A stretch of 64,000 nt of DNA, from positions 62,001 through 126,000 of the forward strand of contig JBBPSI010000042.1 of NCBI GenBank assembly GCA_038093515.1, written 5' to 3'. This DNA comes from Butyriboletus loyo (taxonomy: Eukaryota > Basidiomycota > Agaricomycetes > Boletales > Boletaceae). Under the pieces are notes generated by a model. It was given only the letters and a program-made list of their open reading frames with translations, did not search any database and was not told where the DNA came from. Of this stretch, positions 22,171 to 34,261 are shown one piece after another; position 1 is the stretch's first letter, and the number at the start of each line of letters is the position of its first letter. The position numbers were made by a program, and so were the translations under genes.

Positions 22171-23858
22171 ATGAGCCTTTGCCGCCTTCAAAGCCCTGTC
22201 GTGACCGCGAGCTCGAGGGTGTTAGCCAGAAGGGCTGTGATACAAGCTCGGTTCACTACGTCCGAGGTAGGAGCCACAATTGGGCGAAGTTGGCGTGCCA
22301 ATTTTTTGATCTTGTCTATTTTTCTACCTTCAGCATCGTCCTACACCCAGCACTCGATACCTCAAGGCCACTCATGACCTGACTACTGCCCCCAAAGCAT
22401 CTGTTACTTCTAGCACCCTCGCTCTCGGAGAGCAATACATTCTTGGCGTTTACGCACGACCGCCGTTCGTGCTCTCACATGGCCGTGGAAGCTGGGTGTG
22501 GGATACCGAGGACCGAAAGTTCCTCGATTTTAATGCAGGGATTGCGGTGAACGCACTGGGTCATGCTGACCCTGGCGTCGCAGAGGTGAGCAATGGTAGC
22601 AGGGTCTCCAACCTTTTTCTTTCTTTCTGAATATAGTACTCGGGGTCAGGTTTTGCGACAACAAGCGTCGACATTGCTTCACACTTCGAATGTGTATTAC
22701 CACCAATGGGCACCGAAGCTTGCGGAGCTGATCGTGACCCTCACTCAACAACATGGCGGTCTCGGTTTCCCTACAGGATCACCCCCTTCAAAGACTGGTG
22801 CTAAAGTCTTCTTTGCCAATTCTGGTACCGAAGCCAACGAAGGTGCACTCAAGATTGCACGCAAGGTTGGCAAGGACCGCTGGGCTGCTGCTACGGGTGG
22901 CAAAGCGGATGACCCTGCCTGCACGAAAACGCGCATCGTGTGTTTGCAAAATTCGTTCCATGGTCGCAGTATGGGTGCGCTGAGCGTCACGTCGGCCGAA
23001 AAATACCAAGCGCCGTTCCGGCCATTGATACCGGGTGTCGATGTCGGAACGCTCAACGACCATGAGAACCTCTCAAAGCTGATCAGTGATGACACTTGCG
23101 TGGTCATCGTTGAGCCTGTGCAAGGCGAGGGAGGTGTCGCCGCTGCGGACGAATCTTGGTTGAGGGCAGTGCGGAAACGATGCGACGAAACTGGGGCTGT
23201 ATTGGTCTATGACGAGATACAGGTAGGCTGAATTGTCAGATGCATGAATGTCTCTGATGCCCTTTACAGTGTGGCATATTTAGGACAGGACCACTTTGGG
23301 CGCACTCTACCCTTCCAGTCGACTGCCACCCCGATATCATCACAATGGCGAAGCCTTTGGCAAACGGGTATCCCATCGGTGCTGTCCTGTTGCGCGACTC
23401 GGTTGCCTCCACGATGACAGCAGGTGAGGTGCAGAACATTTAGTGTCAGCAAAGCTAACGATCCTACTTTGATAGGTACCCACGGAACAACATTTGGAGG
23501 GTCTCCCCTGGCCTGTGCTGTTGGCCACCATGTGTTGAGCCGGCTCAGTACACCGACGGCAGTGGGTCACGTAAAGGAAATTAGCGCCTATCTGGATGGC
23601 CGACTGGGACGGTTGGCTGAATGGTTCCCGGACCTTATCCAAGCTAAGATCCGAGGTCATGGACTGCTCCGTGGCATTGGATTCAAAAACGAGGCACACC
23701 CCGGTCGGGTCGTGCAGTTGGCTCGGGAACGTGGCGTCCTCGTCTTGACCGCTGGAAATGATGCAGTTCGTCTAGTACCATCTCTGAATGTCGGGAAGGA
23801 CGAGGTGGATGTGGCCATGGATGTGCTGGAAGGATGTTTGACAGTGCTGCGGGCGTAG
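22171..23858 (+). CDS. ARG8: Acetylornithine aminotransferase, mitochondrial
   Basis: Class III PLP aminotransferase that makes N-acetylornithine from N-acetylglutamate semialdehyde in arginine synthesis. The ATG at 22171 opens a basic, Ser/Arg-rich mitochondrial presequence (MSLCRLQSPVVTASSRVLAR) before the first intron. Catalytic-fold motifs are present: FLDFNAGIAVNALGHADPGV, FFANSGTEANEGALKIARK (phosphate cup), FHGRSMGALSVTS, VVIVEPVQGEGGV, VYDEIQCG across an intron, and the Schiff-base lysine in ITMAKPLANGYPIGA, then HGTTFGGSPLACAVGHHVL. Short introns lie near 22265, 22585, 23223 and 23424. Ornithine aminotransferase is a relative, but the TAGTHGTTFGGSPLA context and a leader typical of Arg8 favour this call. 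Confidence 0.88.
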
Positions 23859-23890
23859 GACGTAAGAGTAGTGTACATGACAAAAGTGGA

Positions 23891-23898
23891 CACGTGAC
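23891..23898 (+). promoter_or_regulatory. CACGTGAC site upstream of CLN3
   Basis: A CACGTGAC octamer lies 87 bp before the CLN3 start, in the 119-bp gap after ARG8. It matches a bHLH E-box core and resembles the mammalian CLEAR element. Function in this fungus is inferred only. Confidence 0.35.
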
Positions 23899-23977
23899 CC
23901 TCCAAAGAGGGGTCTTCGGGTTGTGCGGGATGAGAGAGGAAGACTTTCTGGTAGACACGTTGTTGTCAGATATTTAA

Positions 23978-26142
23978 ATGTCTCGCAGTCCAGCTGTTTC
24001 ACCCTCACGCCCATCAGATTCAGTGGAATTACAGGTTTTCGCCCCCTTCAATAACAGCGGAGACCCAGACATGCGAGTGCGAATTCGAAGCCAGGAAGAG
24101 GGCATATCGTCTGACAAGACACAAGGTGAGGCTCCACTCCTATCGAGTCGTGGGTGTTGATCCTATCCAGGGCCATCCCCGAGTCTCAACGCCAATCATG
24201 CCTGACCGCTTGAGGATTCCATTTGTTGCATATTCCTTTTACTTATTGTCAACTCCATGCTCATTAACCACGTACAGGCCACAAGCAGAAGCTTCTGAAG
24301 CTTGGTCTCTCTTTTTTTATCTTTGGGCTTATCAACAATGGTGGGTATCTACTTGCATCTTGCGTGGGGAGCTGAAGCGATCGATCGGGCTCCAGTTTTA
24401 TACGTGATCATTCTCTCTGCTGCGCTTGATCTGGTACCGCCATCCACTCCCAAGGGAATAATCGCTTTTTGCAATATATTTCCTGCTCTGGTTGCAAAGC
24501 TTGGATGGCCGTATTTCCTTAAAGGCAAGATACGGTACGCTCGGCGTATCGTGGGATGCGCATTGTTGAGCTTCATTGGTATGCTGGTGAGTGTAGCTTA
24601 TGAAATGTATGGTAATAGTGTTGCTCACTATTCTCAGGTCGTTGCCCTATATGACGGACTAGCTGCGAGGCTGCTGGGCATCTCTCTCGCCTCTTTCTCT
24701 TCCGGTAATCCCGTTCTTCTTATCGTCATCAGAATACACCCTCACTTTTGGTAGGTTTGGGCGAACTGACGTTCTTGCAACTGTCAACCACCTACAACCT
24801 TTCATTGGGTGGACACAGCGTTGGGTGAGTACGTACTCAGATCCAGGAATTTTTGATTCAGAACGGACCTCCAGTTACTTTGCCTCCGGTACCGGCGCTG
24901 CTGGGCTTGTCGGAGCCTTCCTGTGGTGGGAAGTCAGGGGACTCGGTGTTCGTTTAGGGGTTGGCGTCTCCTCGGTAGGCAGACTATTCTTGTATCCCAA
25001 TCTTCTTCCGACTCTCTCTTCGTCAGATACTGCCCTTTGTCTTGCCGTTGGCGTATTTTTTCTTGCTCCCACGACAAGCTGCATTTATGGACTCACCCCT
25101 TCCTGGGTCTTATACTCCTTTACCCGAAGAGGACCCTGATATATCTGCAGTGCGAGTTACTGAAGGTGATACCCTTCTCGGACAGCCACCCAAAGTACCG
25201 GTGTTCTTAACTGCCGGAGATAAGTGGCGCTTAATGAAGCCGATGATATCCAAGTATATGCTTCCGCTTTGTAAGTGTTTTCTGTGATGTAGCGAAAAGC
25301 AGAGTGCTGATTGTCCCTCGTACAGTCCTAGTATATACTGTGAGTATATATTTTGATACTATCGACGTGCATGTAGTTGACCGTCACTTGCAGTTTGAGT
25401 ACACCATCAATCAAGTGAGTCTTCTGATCATCCCTCTTCGCTCACTCAATGCTTCCATTACAGGGCGTAGCGCCGACTTTGCTGTATCCAGTACCCTCAC
25501 CAGAGCGTGATGGCCTCCTGAGCAAGATTATCCACTCCATCAGAGATTATTACCCACTGTGGCAGGTATGGACCCATACATCCAGTTCATTCACCCGAGA
25601 CCGTGTCTCACGTACGACATATTTCTTCATTCGCAGCTCGTGTATCAGTCCACGGTGTTCATCTCGCGATCGTCGATCTCGCTCGGCATGCCACCTCTCC
25701 CGGAAAGGCTCCTTTCTTTCCCTGCGATTGTCCAGTTCGTGATCCTCCTGACTTTGGTGTACGAATCAGCCGTCGGAATCTTTTCCGAGGATCACCCCGC
25801 GAGCAGCATCATGTTCGTCTTTCTCCTCATCAGTATCGAGGGTATATGTGGTGGACTCGCATAGTCAGTGTTTCTCTTCTTGCAAGGTGCGAACGCGTAC
25901 ACAGGCTGACGCTCGTATCTTGCAGCGTTAATGTGTTCTACCGGATCAATCAAGAACGACCGGATCCGTCCACGGTGGTCGACATGGAACGATCGAGGCA
26001 AGAGCTCGAGTTCAAAATTGGCTCGTTGGGCTTCTCTGACTCGTCTGGTATTCTACTCGCGTCGCTGCTCGCCGTACCGACCGAGTTGGAGCTCTGCAGA
26101 GCACAGGTGGCGAGAATGAAGATGCTTTGCAAGGGGTTGTAA
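23978..26142 (+). CDS. BTN1: CLN3/Btn1 (battenin) vacuolar membrane protein
   Basis: Multi-pass protein of the lysosome/vacuole; in yeast Btn1 affects vacuolar pH and basic amino acid transport. The ATG at 23978 starts a Ser/Pro-rich cytosolic tail. The conserved core contains VLYVIILSAALDLVPPSTPK (CLN3 first-loop signature), FASGTGAAGLVGAFLWWEVR, then VFLTAGDKWRLMKPMISKYM, the loop YTINQGVAPTLLYPVP (across an intron), and YQSTVFISRSSISLGMPPLP. The C-terminal block IMFVFLLISIEGICGGLAYV is typical. At least ten hydrophobic helices and about nine short introns, including very small exons around 25325-25410. The protein ends at CKGL with TAA at 26140-26142. A CACGTGAC site lies 87 bp upstream of the start. 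Confidence 0.9.
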
Positions 26143-26453
26143 CACGAACGACGTTGCGCAAAGGAGGACGCGATTCACCTCGTGTTGCTAGAGTGGATGA
26201 TGGTGACGATGCGTTCATCATAGAGCAGCGCAACATACAAACATGGCCAACGGTTAATATTCAGTATTAATTTACATGGAATCCCTGGGTCTCGAATGTA
26301 TGCACTATATATAATATATACAAACTAGGCGAAGAGGATGTGGATGTGCACAGGAATAAGATGTCGAAAATAATATGGTCATACTAGAACAGACGACGGT
26401 GCACGAGTTTGTCGAAAGCGAAGCGATATATAATACAGGGTCATTGGAACGCG
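26143..26453. other. Intergenic region between convergent genes
   Basis: About 310 bp of AT-rich 3' flanking sequence between CLN3 and the Zn(II)2Cys6 gene, with a TATA-like run near 26306-26325. No gene was seen. Confidence 0.5.
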
Positions 26454-29400
26454 TCAGGGGGTGGGCTTGGGCGAGCCAACGTACACCCCAAACGACTGCC
26501 ACGTCTCCTGGAGGTGGAGCTGCTGTTCATGATGAAAAGGTTCCTCGGCGACGCTTTCGCGCGCGCTGGAACGGGCATAGTCGCCGTACTGCGCATATGG
26601 GCCCAGCGGCTGGGAATGTGACACGGGTTCCGGATATATTTGACCCATCGTCACGTTGTCCCAGTGGTGATGGTGACGATGATGGTGGAGGTGGAGGTGA
26701 GGGTGTGGTTGCGCAGACGGATCCAGGTAGCGCGGCACGGGAAACGCGTACTGCGACGACGACGACGACGTGGCAGACGTACTCGTGCCCGTGTTCGTGT
26801 TCGTGCTCGTCGTATACGGATGCAAAGGGTCGGTGTGATAAGGCCGATGGTGATCGTATTGCCGAGTCTGGTAGTACTGTTCCTCCCCTTGACCTCGAGG
26901 CTGATGTTGGTGCGTAGACCGTGCGTACAGGTCGTAGCGAGGGTCTGTAGAATGGTAGAGATATTCTCCAGACGAACCTCGGGAGGAAGCGGATTGGACG
27001 ACGACGTCAGATGGGTTATAGTGGTGATATTGGCCCGGGCGCGTTTGTAGAGGATGCAATGGTGCCTGCGGAAACGCGCTGGGATACTGAGCGACCCCCT
27101 GGCTCGTCCCATAGGTCGACGCAGCAGACGAGGTCGACACATACGGTGCGTTGGACTGGAAACCAGAAGGGGGTATGGTGAGAGGGTAAAGCCGATGCTG
27201 TTCGGTTTGTTGCACCTGCCCTTGTTTCCAATCAGGGACGCCTGACGCTCGAAACCCTTCCGAAGACGTCATGTGGGTATCTGCGTCGGTATAGTACTCG
27301 TCCCGTTGGGCATCCGTCAGCTGTGTGTTGAGATCACCCTCAAAGTTGGTCCAATGATCACGAAGCGTCGGGTGCAAGGTCGTAAAGTTCGGCATGGCTT
27401 GATGAGCTTGAGTCGCAGCCATCGATTGGTGGCTCGGATCGCCGGTGGCACCGGGCAAATTGCGAACGCCAGAACCCACCCTGTGAGGTGGAGGTATAAC
27501 CGGGGAAGTAGATACTTTAATAGCCACTGTGTTGATTCGACCACTAAATATAGACAACTCGTCTTTCGGTTTCGGCTCCGTTGAAGGTGAGAAGATGTCC
27601 TTGCTACGGACGACGGAAGGTTTCGCCGTGTTATATGTTTGCTCGGCTTTTTGGTGAAGTCGTTGAAGGATGGGCTGAGCGCGAGTATCAGTAACGAATG
27701 CTAATGAGCATCATGATGGGACATACCAAAAACTTTACCGCACGGCCGCCGTATGCTGATGCCTCTCGAAAGAGGCCCACCGCCTGTAGATATTTAATTA
27801 GTCTAAATATACCATAATGTCTCTGAACTCACTCTACGTAATTCCGTCATGGCAGCACCGGTGGTCTTAGACCGCGTCCCAGCACCTGACGCATGTGTCA
27901 CGACGGAAGCCAGCATCACCTGACAGTGACGGGGTGGATGAGTATGTCAACCAACACTCCTGCTCAAGTGGAAAGTACTAACCGAGCTTGAAAAGGCATG
28001 TGTCCATAGCACCCAGAAACGTGCTATTTGTGCTGGGAAAAGGTCGAACTGAATACGCAAGTTGCTAAGTATTTCGCAAGCACTACGGTAGCCAGCCAAA
28101 AAAGATGGCGCATATTGGCTCTGCATCGGATCAGTAGGGTTATTCGAGACGGCCTCCGCAAAGAAGCATCGATGAATGTATACAAGAACTAAATCGTTTT
28201 CAGTCAGTACGAGGGGTTTGTAAGGGGGAAAGTGACTGACTAAAGTTCCGATAGTTCAACGGCATGTAGTGTTTCATGGCTTCTGCGAGTCCAACTCCCG
28301 GAAGTGGTGCTCGTTGAGCATACTTGGGCATCTCCATATCCCGTACTTTGCGATCAAGCTCGATTACCACAGAGTATTTAGGTACTTTTGCGATTTGTGC
28401 ATTCTGGATGACAGCAGAGACACATTCGTACCCAAATTGTGCTTTCCATGCAGGGACTAATAAGACCAACCGCTCAATGCAAGTTCCCAAACGCGGAAGC
28501 ACAATCACTTACAGCTAGGAAGGACAGAACCGTCGTCATCGATCGTGGGTTCCGGGTCTTTGGGAAGCTCGCAGTCGATGAACGGTAGATAGAATGTAGC
28601 TAAACGGCCAGTTGCAAGGCTCTGCGGCAGAACTCATTGAAATGCGGACGAGAATACAAAGTCAAAGGCGACATACTTGCCACCCATCCGTGATGAACAG
28701 CTCCCAGAACAGGGCGCGGCGTTTCTGAACTTCCGAAGTTGGCAACTGCCAGCGAGCACAGTCGCGGTCTATCCTCCAATGAGCTTAGACTACCATTCAT
28801 GAACGGAGAAACCCACGAAGTCCAATCTAGAAGTTTGTGGCCTGACATGAGATGAGCGCTTGAGCCAAGGAGAAAATCACCCACGCTCTGCGCCAGCTTT
28901 GTTGCAAGCCCAAATATACCCCAAGTGCATTCAATGCTGTTTTCGCCACTGACCAGACCTTGATAGATGGCTAGCAATGCCAGGGTCTGGATGGTCGTTA
29001 CCGACGGTGGTCGATCCAGGACTGGTTCCAGGTTCAAGGCTGCACGCGTCAAATAGCAATACATATTTGCTTCCTCATTATCAGGCGCAGGTGGTAGCGA
29101 GTTATCGGTAAGAGCGCCAAAGCAAAAGATGACAAAGAGTAATGCTAGTTCGTGGGAGGTCTTTCCTTGCGGTTGCGTCGATCCGCCAGACGGGTTCGGC
29201 TGAGTTGAGGGTGCCATAGAGCCCGGCAAAAGGAGGTCAGAAGCTTCGCTATACCAGACAGGGAGGCACTCTTCTAGAAGCTGTCTTTTGGTAACCGCAC
29301 CGAAAAACCAGGGTGCCTGAGACAGGTAGAGCTCGCATAACTGACGTGCCCGCTGCCATGGAGGCAAATGGTTTTGGATGAGATAATCAAGGTCAACGGC

Positions 29401-30342
29401 GTCGGTGAAAACCGGGGCAAAAGGAAATGTGTTGGATAAATGCTTGATAGAGCCAGGAAGGTCACTTGAAGTTGAATCCTTAGTCGAGCGTGGAACTGAC
29501 TGGCTCGCTGACTCTGTTGGTTCACCCTTGCAAACGGAACAATTGAGTGCGAGGACGGCAGCGACACTCGTCAACTCACAATCAGTAGGCTCTTGGTAAC
29601 GACGCTTCAACGATCAATGCAATGGAATGCACGAATATATCACTCACTTCTGAGCCAGCAGAACGACCATAGAAGGTTGCAGCGCCATCGTTTCGCAAAG
29701 CTAGCGTTCCAAAAGCCTCTATGTATTCGGACTCGTCGTCGACACGATCAGTGGTCTTTCGAGCCTCATCCTCGTCGACAGCGACGTGTAGGTCGATGAT
29801 TGACTTGACCTCAAGAAGGTCCCGACGCAGCAGAGGATGGAGTTCATGTGGTGCCAGACTCGTCTGCAGGACAGCAAGTGCATCTTCAAGCTGTCGGATG
29901 CGATCACCCATGAGTAATATCTTCTTGTGCAACTTCTCCGTGTCGGCGAGCACGAAACTGGTGAGAAGGAATGTCGGAAAAGACCACAAACGTTCTTGAA
30001 CTCGAAACATACCGAGTACCCTGGCCAGTTGCCAACTTTCCTGAATACGACGGCTACATAAGCATCATGATCTTGTTTGGGCGCGGTCTTTGTACACATA
30101 CCGTTGGGACATATTGCTGAGCATCCGCGACGCTTGCAAGACGAACAAGGCACCGTCTTATCACACTTTAATTTTAGCCTGAATGACGATGTCGGTATGA
30201 CCAAGTCATGATAAATATCGAACACAGACCGTCGACATTCGGCACAAGACATCACCCCCCGATTCCGCTTGTGTTCCTTGTCAATCGCTTTCTGGGCCTC
30301 CTTACCTTCCTGGCGTGCATTTGTCTTGGGTGCTTGTGGCAT
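26454..30342 (-). CDS. Zn(II)2Cys6 fungal transcription factor
   Basis: Fungus-specific regulator. The ATG at 30342 begins MPQAPKTNARQEGKEAQKAI. The binuclear zinc cluster is CAECRR, then an intron, then LKLKCDKTVPCSSCKRRG and CSAIC, giving C-x2-C-x6-C-x5-C-x2-C-x8-C. A heptad-type segment follows (KILLMGDRIRQLEDALAVLQ), a likely dimerisation coil. The middle region contains a fungal transcription-factor domain (FPFAPVFTDAVDLDYLIQNH, then LPPWQRARQLCELYLSQAPW). The last 360 or so residues (27557-26454) are rich in His, Tyr, Gln, Pro, Ser and Thr, a plausible activation region that includes a CGA-triplet run near 26755-26771. Exons near 28500-27560 are the least certain. Total length is about 1000 residues. 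Target genes are unknown. Confidence 0.82.
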
Positions 30343-31245
30343 TCCAAAGAGATATTATGGGGAACCGAGAGTGGATGTAACCGAGGAATTAAAAGAGGAA
30401 GCAAAGGCGACTTGCCATGCAGAGACTTCAATGCTATGCCATCATGGCGCCTTTCCAAGTCTGAAGGTATATCGTAAGTACTAGCGCGCTGTTAGGTAAG
30501 TCACTCGTGAGTCCCTGCAAAGTTTCACCAAGTCCTGTTCAAACCCGTCATTTTGGGTAGCCAACCTGATTCGAAAAAACCTGCAGTGAGCGCAGATCAA
30601 GCGTCCTTGAGCTTGAGCATTGTCGCTCGTTCAGGACCGCTAACCACAGGGAACATCACCTCTCAATCTGCGATCACGTGTGAGACTTGTCCATAAATAA
30701 TTATCGCAGTTAACGGGATCCCACATCAGCAAAACATCCTTCGGTCTTACGGGACACACCTTCGAGCTCTCCAGACTTGTGCGCGTGGACATGGATCGAT
30801 AGTATCTAGTACATTACATGAGTGCACGAGAACAGCCTGAGCGTTGGAATGGAAACGATCAAGAATTCCATGCGTTGTGATCGAGTTCGTCACATCTTCC
30901 GTACACGAATGTTCAGCATGGGTGCCACGAAGCAACGCAGCCGAGCCCACGCAGGTCCACGCAGGTGATCTTGCTGGAGAGGAGAACTGGGAAGGGAGTC
31001 GGCGGTAATTAAATAATTGATTACTCGAAGGCCGCACCAAAGCCGCAGAACTGAGTTTGCTACCGTCCCCTCGATTCCCCGGACCTGCAAGTGCCCCCAC
31101 AGGAACGAGGCAAGCCCCGAAGCTAACTCAAACTCGTGGAAAATATATTATGCACCCCCCAGGGAGTTAAACTACACATGAACAAAAAGGATCGATCGAT
31201 AGCATACCACCAACGAATCGAAACACTAAAGTGGAAGAAAGTAAC
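30343..31245. other. Intergenic region, promoter side of the Zn2Cys6 gene
   Basis: About 900 bp between the transcription factor start and the stop of the REEP-type gene, both on the minus strand. A TCACGTGTGA sequence lies at 30674-30683, about 330 bp from the factor's start. I saw no gene or RNA here. Confidence 0.45.
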
Positions 31246-32290
31246 CTAGTCGGATTTACCCTTGGTACCCGACGAGCCCCAACCAAACCAGCTGGTCGAC
31301 TTTGCAGCACGTTCCGAGCCTGACGCCTTCCCACTGGCGTCGTATCCCTCTGCATCACTCGGTTCGTCAACTTCTTCTTCGAACCTCCCGGTCCCTCGCG
31401 CCCGCAGCTCAGAATCAGACGAGTTGCGTGAAGAAGCTTCAAAGGAACCAGAAGCAGCAGGAATAGGCACCGGTTCTGGCTGTGGCTCGGCTTTGGAGTG
31501 ACGTTTGCGGTGGTCACGTGTAGACTGCGAGGAATCTAGGTGTATCTGGGAGCCAGCAGGAGTCCGCCAGGCTTTCTCCACGGCAGAGCCGGATGCCGCC
31601 GCACCCTGCGATAGAAGCACAGCACCCGATGCGAGAAGGCCAGGCCCGTAAGAGCGCCAGAGGCCCGCAACAAGCTGGGCAGGGCCAGACACAGGGTCTC
31701 CCAAAGACGGTGGGGCACCTACCCCCACTCCACTGGTGCTAGGCGCATACTGAGCCTGCTGTTGCTGCCCAAGCGCACCAACAAACTGGTCCCACAACGC
31801 ACGGAACCGTTCTTGTACGAAGGCGTACAAACGTGCCTTGAAGGAGGCAAGAGTGGCGTCAATCTGTGACTCATGCGAGTGGAGAAAGGGCTGGAGATGG
31901 TTGATGTAGATATACGAGGATCCACGAGTTTGCGGAAGCACAAGGTAGAGAAGAAAGAGTGTTTTCATCAGATAGTACATTGGGATCCTATGACGTTGAT
32001 CTATGTTTTAGTGAATGCGCGGTCGCACGACAGATGGACTGACCAGGATACAAGCCATTCGGCGACGTATTCAACCCCAACGATGCAACCAAGCACGGAC
32101 CAATACATGAGCCATCGTTCCAGGTCCTCCTCAGACGCAGGTCGCTGAGAGAGTGTTTTATAGGATGCGTAGCCAGGATAAAGAAAGGCGACCACTGAAC
32201 TAGCAGGCCCGATGGGTTCTTAACACAAACTGCATAGGATGGAGAACGAAAAAAATACCTTATAATGCATGAGGTCAAGTAAAAGAGCAT
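31246..32290 (-). CDS. TB2/DP1/HVA22 (REEP/Yop1) family ER-shaping protein
   Basis: Reticulon-like proteins of this family insert hydrophobic hairpins into the ER and curve or position its membrane. A three-exon model closes exactly: 32290-32259, 32199-32044 and 31987-31246, giving 309 residues. Exon 1 encodes only MLFYLTSCII and part of a codon. Exon 2 carries the signature VVAFLYPGYASYKTLSQRPA followed by DLERWLMYWSVLGCIV. Exon 3 continues MYYLMKTLFLLYLVLPQTRG and SSYIYINHLQPFLHSHESQI, the end of the TB2/DP1 domain. The remaining 200 residues are Ser/Gly/Glu-rich with no domain, longer than Yop1 (about 180) and more like animal REEP1-4. The gene is transcribed divergently from the BAH-PHD gene across 183 bp. 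Confidence 0.87.
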
Positions 32291-32473
32291 GGCGGTGGGT
32301 GTCTGATCTAGTTGTCGAGCCCTACTAGAGGCTCTCTGGATTTGGCCTTGCTGCGACGTCAACACGTTTATGGCAGTCTGGTGATTATAATTACGTAATC
32401 ACGGAACCAAATTAAAACGCGCTAATTAACAACGCGTCTTGGACGCGACCGTGTCTCCTCCGCCCACTGCATC

Positions 32474-33860
32474 ATGCCACGCAAGAAGGCGCGTTTGACG
32501 CTCAAGAAGAAGACGAAGTCTAAGGAGGAAACGGATAAAGACGGAATTAGCCTACAGGCGTTCGCCAAGTTCGCTCACGAGTATGGCTCGTTCGAAAGTA
32601 AGCTCGCTGGCTGGGCTTGATCGCGAGGCTGAACAACTCACGTCCACAGTCGAGGACATCAATCACGTCCAGCATAATTTCTTCAAGGACGAGACGTAGG
32701 TCGCATAGGGTAGTTTTGCCTGTCCGTCTGATCTGCTCTCCTAGGGCTTACATAAAACACCAAGACCCGGAAGACCGTGTTGCCGTCCCGGAAGAAGACT
32801 ACTGGATCGGTACCATCCGGGAGATTCGGGCAGATCATCACGACGACGTGAGTACCTCTCTTGCTTATATCTCTGGCCGACGACTGCATGGGTCTCACTA
32901 GGTATGGGTACGCGTGCAGTGGTATTGGTCACCACAAGAGGTGGCGGAGGTCATTAAATCCTTGCAAGTTCCCCATCTGCTTGACACTCTCTCAACGATA
33001 AAACCTAACCCAAAGTGACCCCACCGTCTGTGGTAAATACGAAAAGTTGTTTTCGGACAACTATGATATCATCCCTGTTCGTTCTTTTGTCAGTGAGTGC
33101 ATTTTATTTCTATTCGGAGGGCACGGAATATAGTCAGTTCTCTAGAGCATGTGGTGGTGACAAGATTCGATGAGAAATGCATCTACCAAGTCCCTATCGA
33201 CGAAGACGAGTGGTTTTTCAGGTATGAATTCCTATACACCGCGAAACGCATCACTGTGAGTCCCGGATCTCTCATTTCTGGTCATATCACTCGACGACGC
33301 GTCCTTGACGTCACATCCAGCCAAAGGTAACACACGTCGCGTGCCCCATATGCAAGGTGCCGTATACCCCAGGACGCTCAGGGGCGGGAAAGATCCTCCA
33401 CTTTTGTCCACGCCCGAGTTGTTGCAACTTCTACCACCAGTCATGCTTGGTGAAGAACGGTTACATCAATGAACCTCGTACCGACCGAGTGCCATTGGAG
33501 ACTTGGCCCAATGTCGACAGGACGATATCCGTGGAAGCGCTCTGTTGCATGCGTCCCCCAAAGAAGCGGCGAAAGAAGGATCATTCGACTGCAAAGGAAA
33601 GTGAGAACGACCCTCTCGCAAGCTTACCAGAGCAGTTGGTTGCTGTCGCTGGCCAGCAAATCGTCAGGGCCACCGGAGGCGGAGGGGTCGTTGGAAACAT
33701 TGCCCCTGTTGCTGCTGCCCGGCAACTCATTTTTAGGACACTCGAAAAGGGTGGTGTCATCCCGGATGACTGGGAAACATCGACTGGTGTCTCTGCAGCA
33801 TTCCCACAGAGCGACACACATCCTAATTGCTTTTGCCCTAGCTGTTACAGCGCCATTTAG
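32474..33860 (+). CDS. BAH domain and PHD-type zinc finger protein
   Basis: Probable chromatin reader. The ATG at 32474 opens a very basic N-terminus (MPRKKARLTLKKKTKSKEET). A BAH domain is spread over several small exons: the strand AYIKHQDPEDRVAVPEEDYW, the segment IGTIREIRADHHDD, then VWVRVQWYWSPQEVAEV and CGKYEKLFSDNYDIIPVRSF, and later CIYQVPIDEDEWFFRYEFLY. The last exon contains a zinc-finger-like cluster (HVACPICKVPY, CPRPSCCNFYHQSCL) that fits a PHD/C4HC3 finger. It ends with a tail containing FCPSCYSAI. Exon breaks lie near 32598-32650, 32697-32745, 32849-32902, 33091-33135 and 33255-33322. Related basidiomycete proteins are annotated as BAH-PHD; the histone mark read is unknown. Confidence 0.82.
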
Positions 33861-34261
33861 ACTCTTTTTCTTTGCATATCAGATCCATATACTCTTGCAT
33901 TGCATTCATCTTCACTCTAGCCATCCATAATACCCATCATTCCATACAAGTAATTCATGAAGACAAGATCCTACACACCAGCGAAACCGAACGTTTCGTG
34001 TTACTCAATAGCATCGAATTCTAAAATTAGATCGCTTCCATAAAATCCAGTAAGATACGAAACACACGACCGTGCGTGCTGTTGCCCTTCCAAAATGCGA
34101 CGAGTGCTAAATGACGGGAAAACTAGTTATACAATTAACCCGAGACCCAGAAACGTGCGAATGAAGTATCCATTGTATGCAAACCAATCCCTAAAAGCCC
34201 ATGTTCGATGCTAATTGGACTACCGACCTGCGCGAGAATCGGAAAGCGCAGCAGGGAGGAA
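33861..34261. other. Intergenic region between convergent genes
   Basis: About 400 bp of AT-rich 3' flanking sequence. No gene, RNA or repeat was recognised. Confidence 0.5.

Noticed and set aside
26755..26771. CGA trinucleotide run as a microsatellite
   Set aside because: Short and coding (part of a Ser-rich stretch); not a feature on its own.
26375..26917. 180-codon plus-strand open frame
   Set aside because: Antisense shadow of the His/Gln-rich tail of the Zn(II)2Cys6 factor, produced by low-complexity coding sequence.
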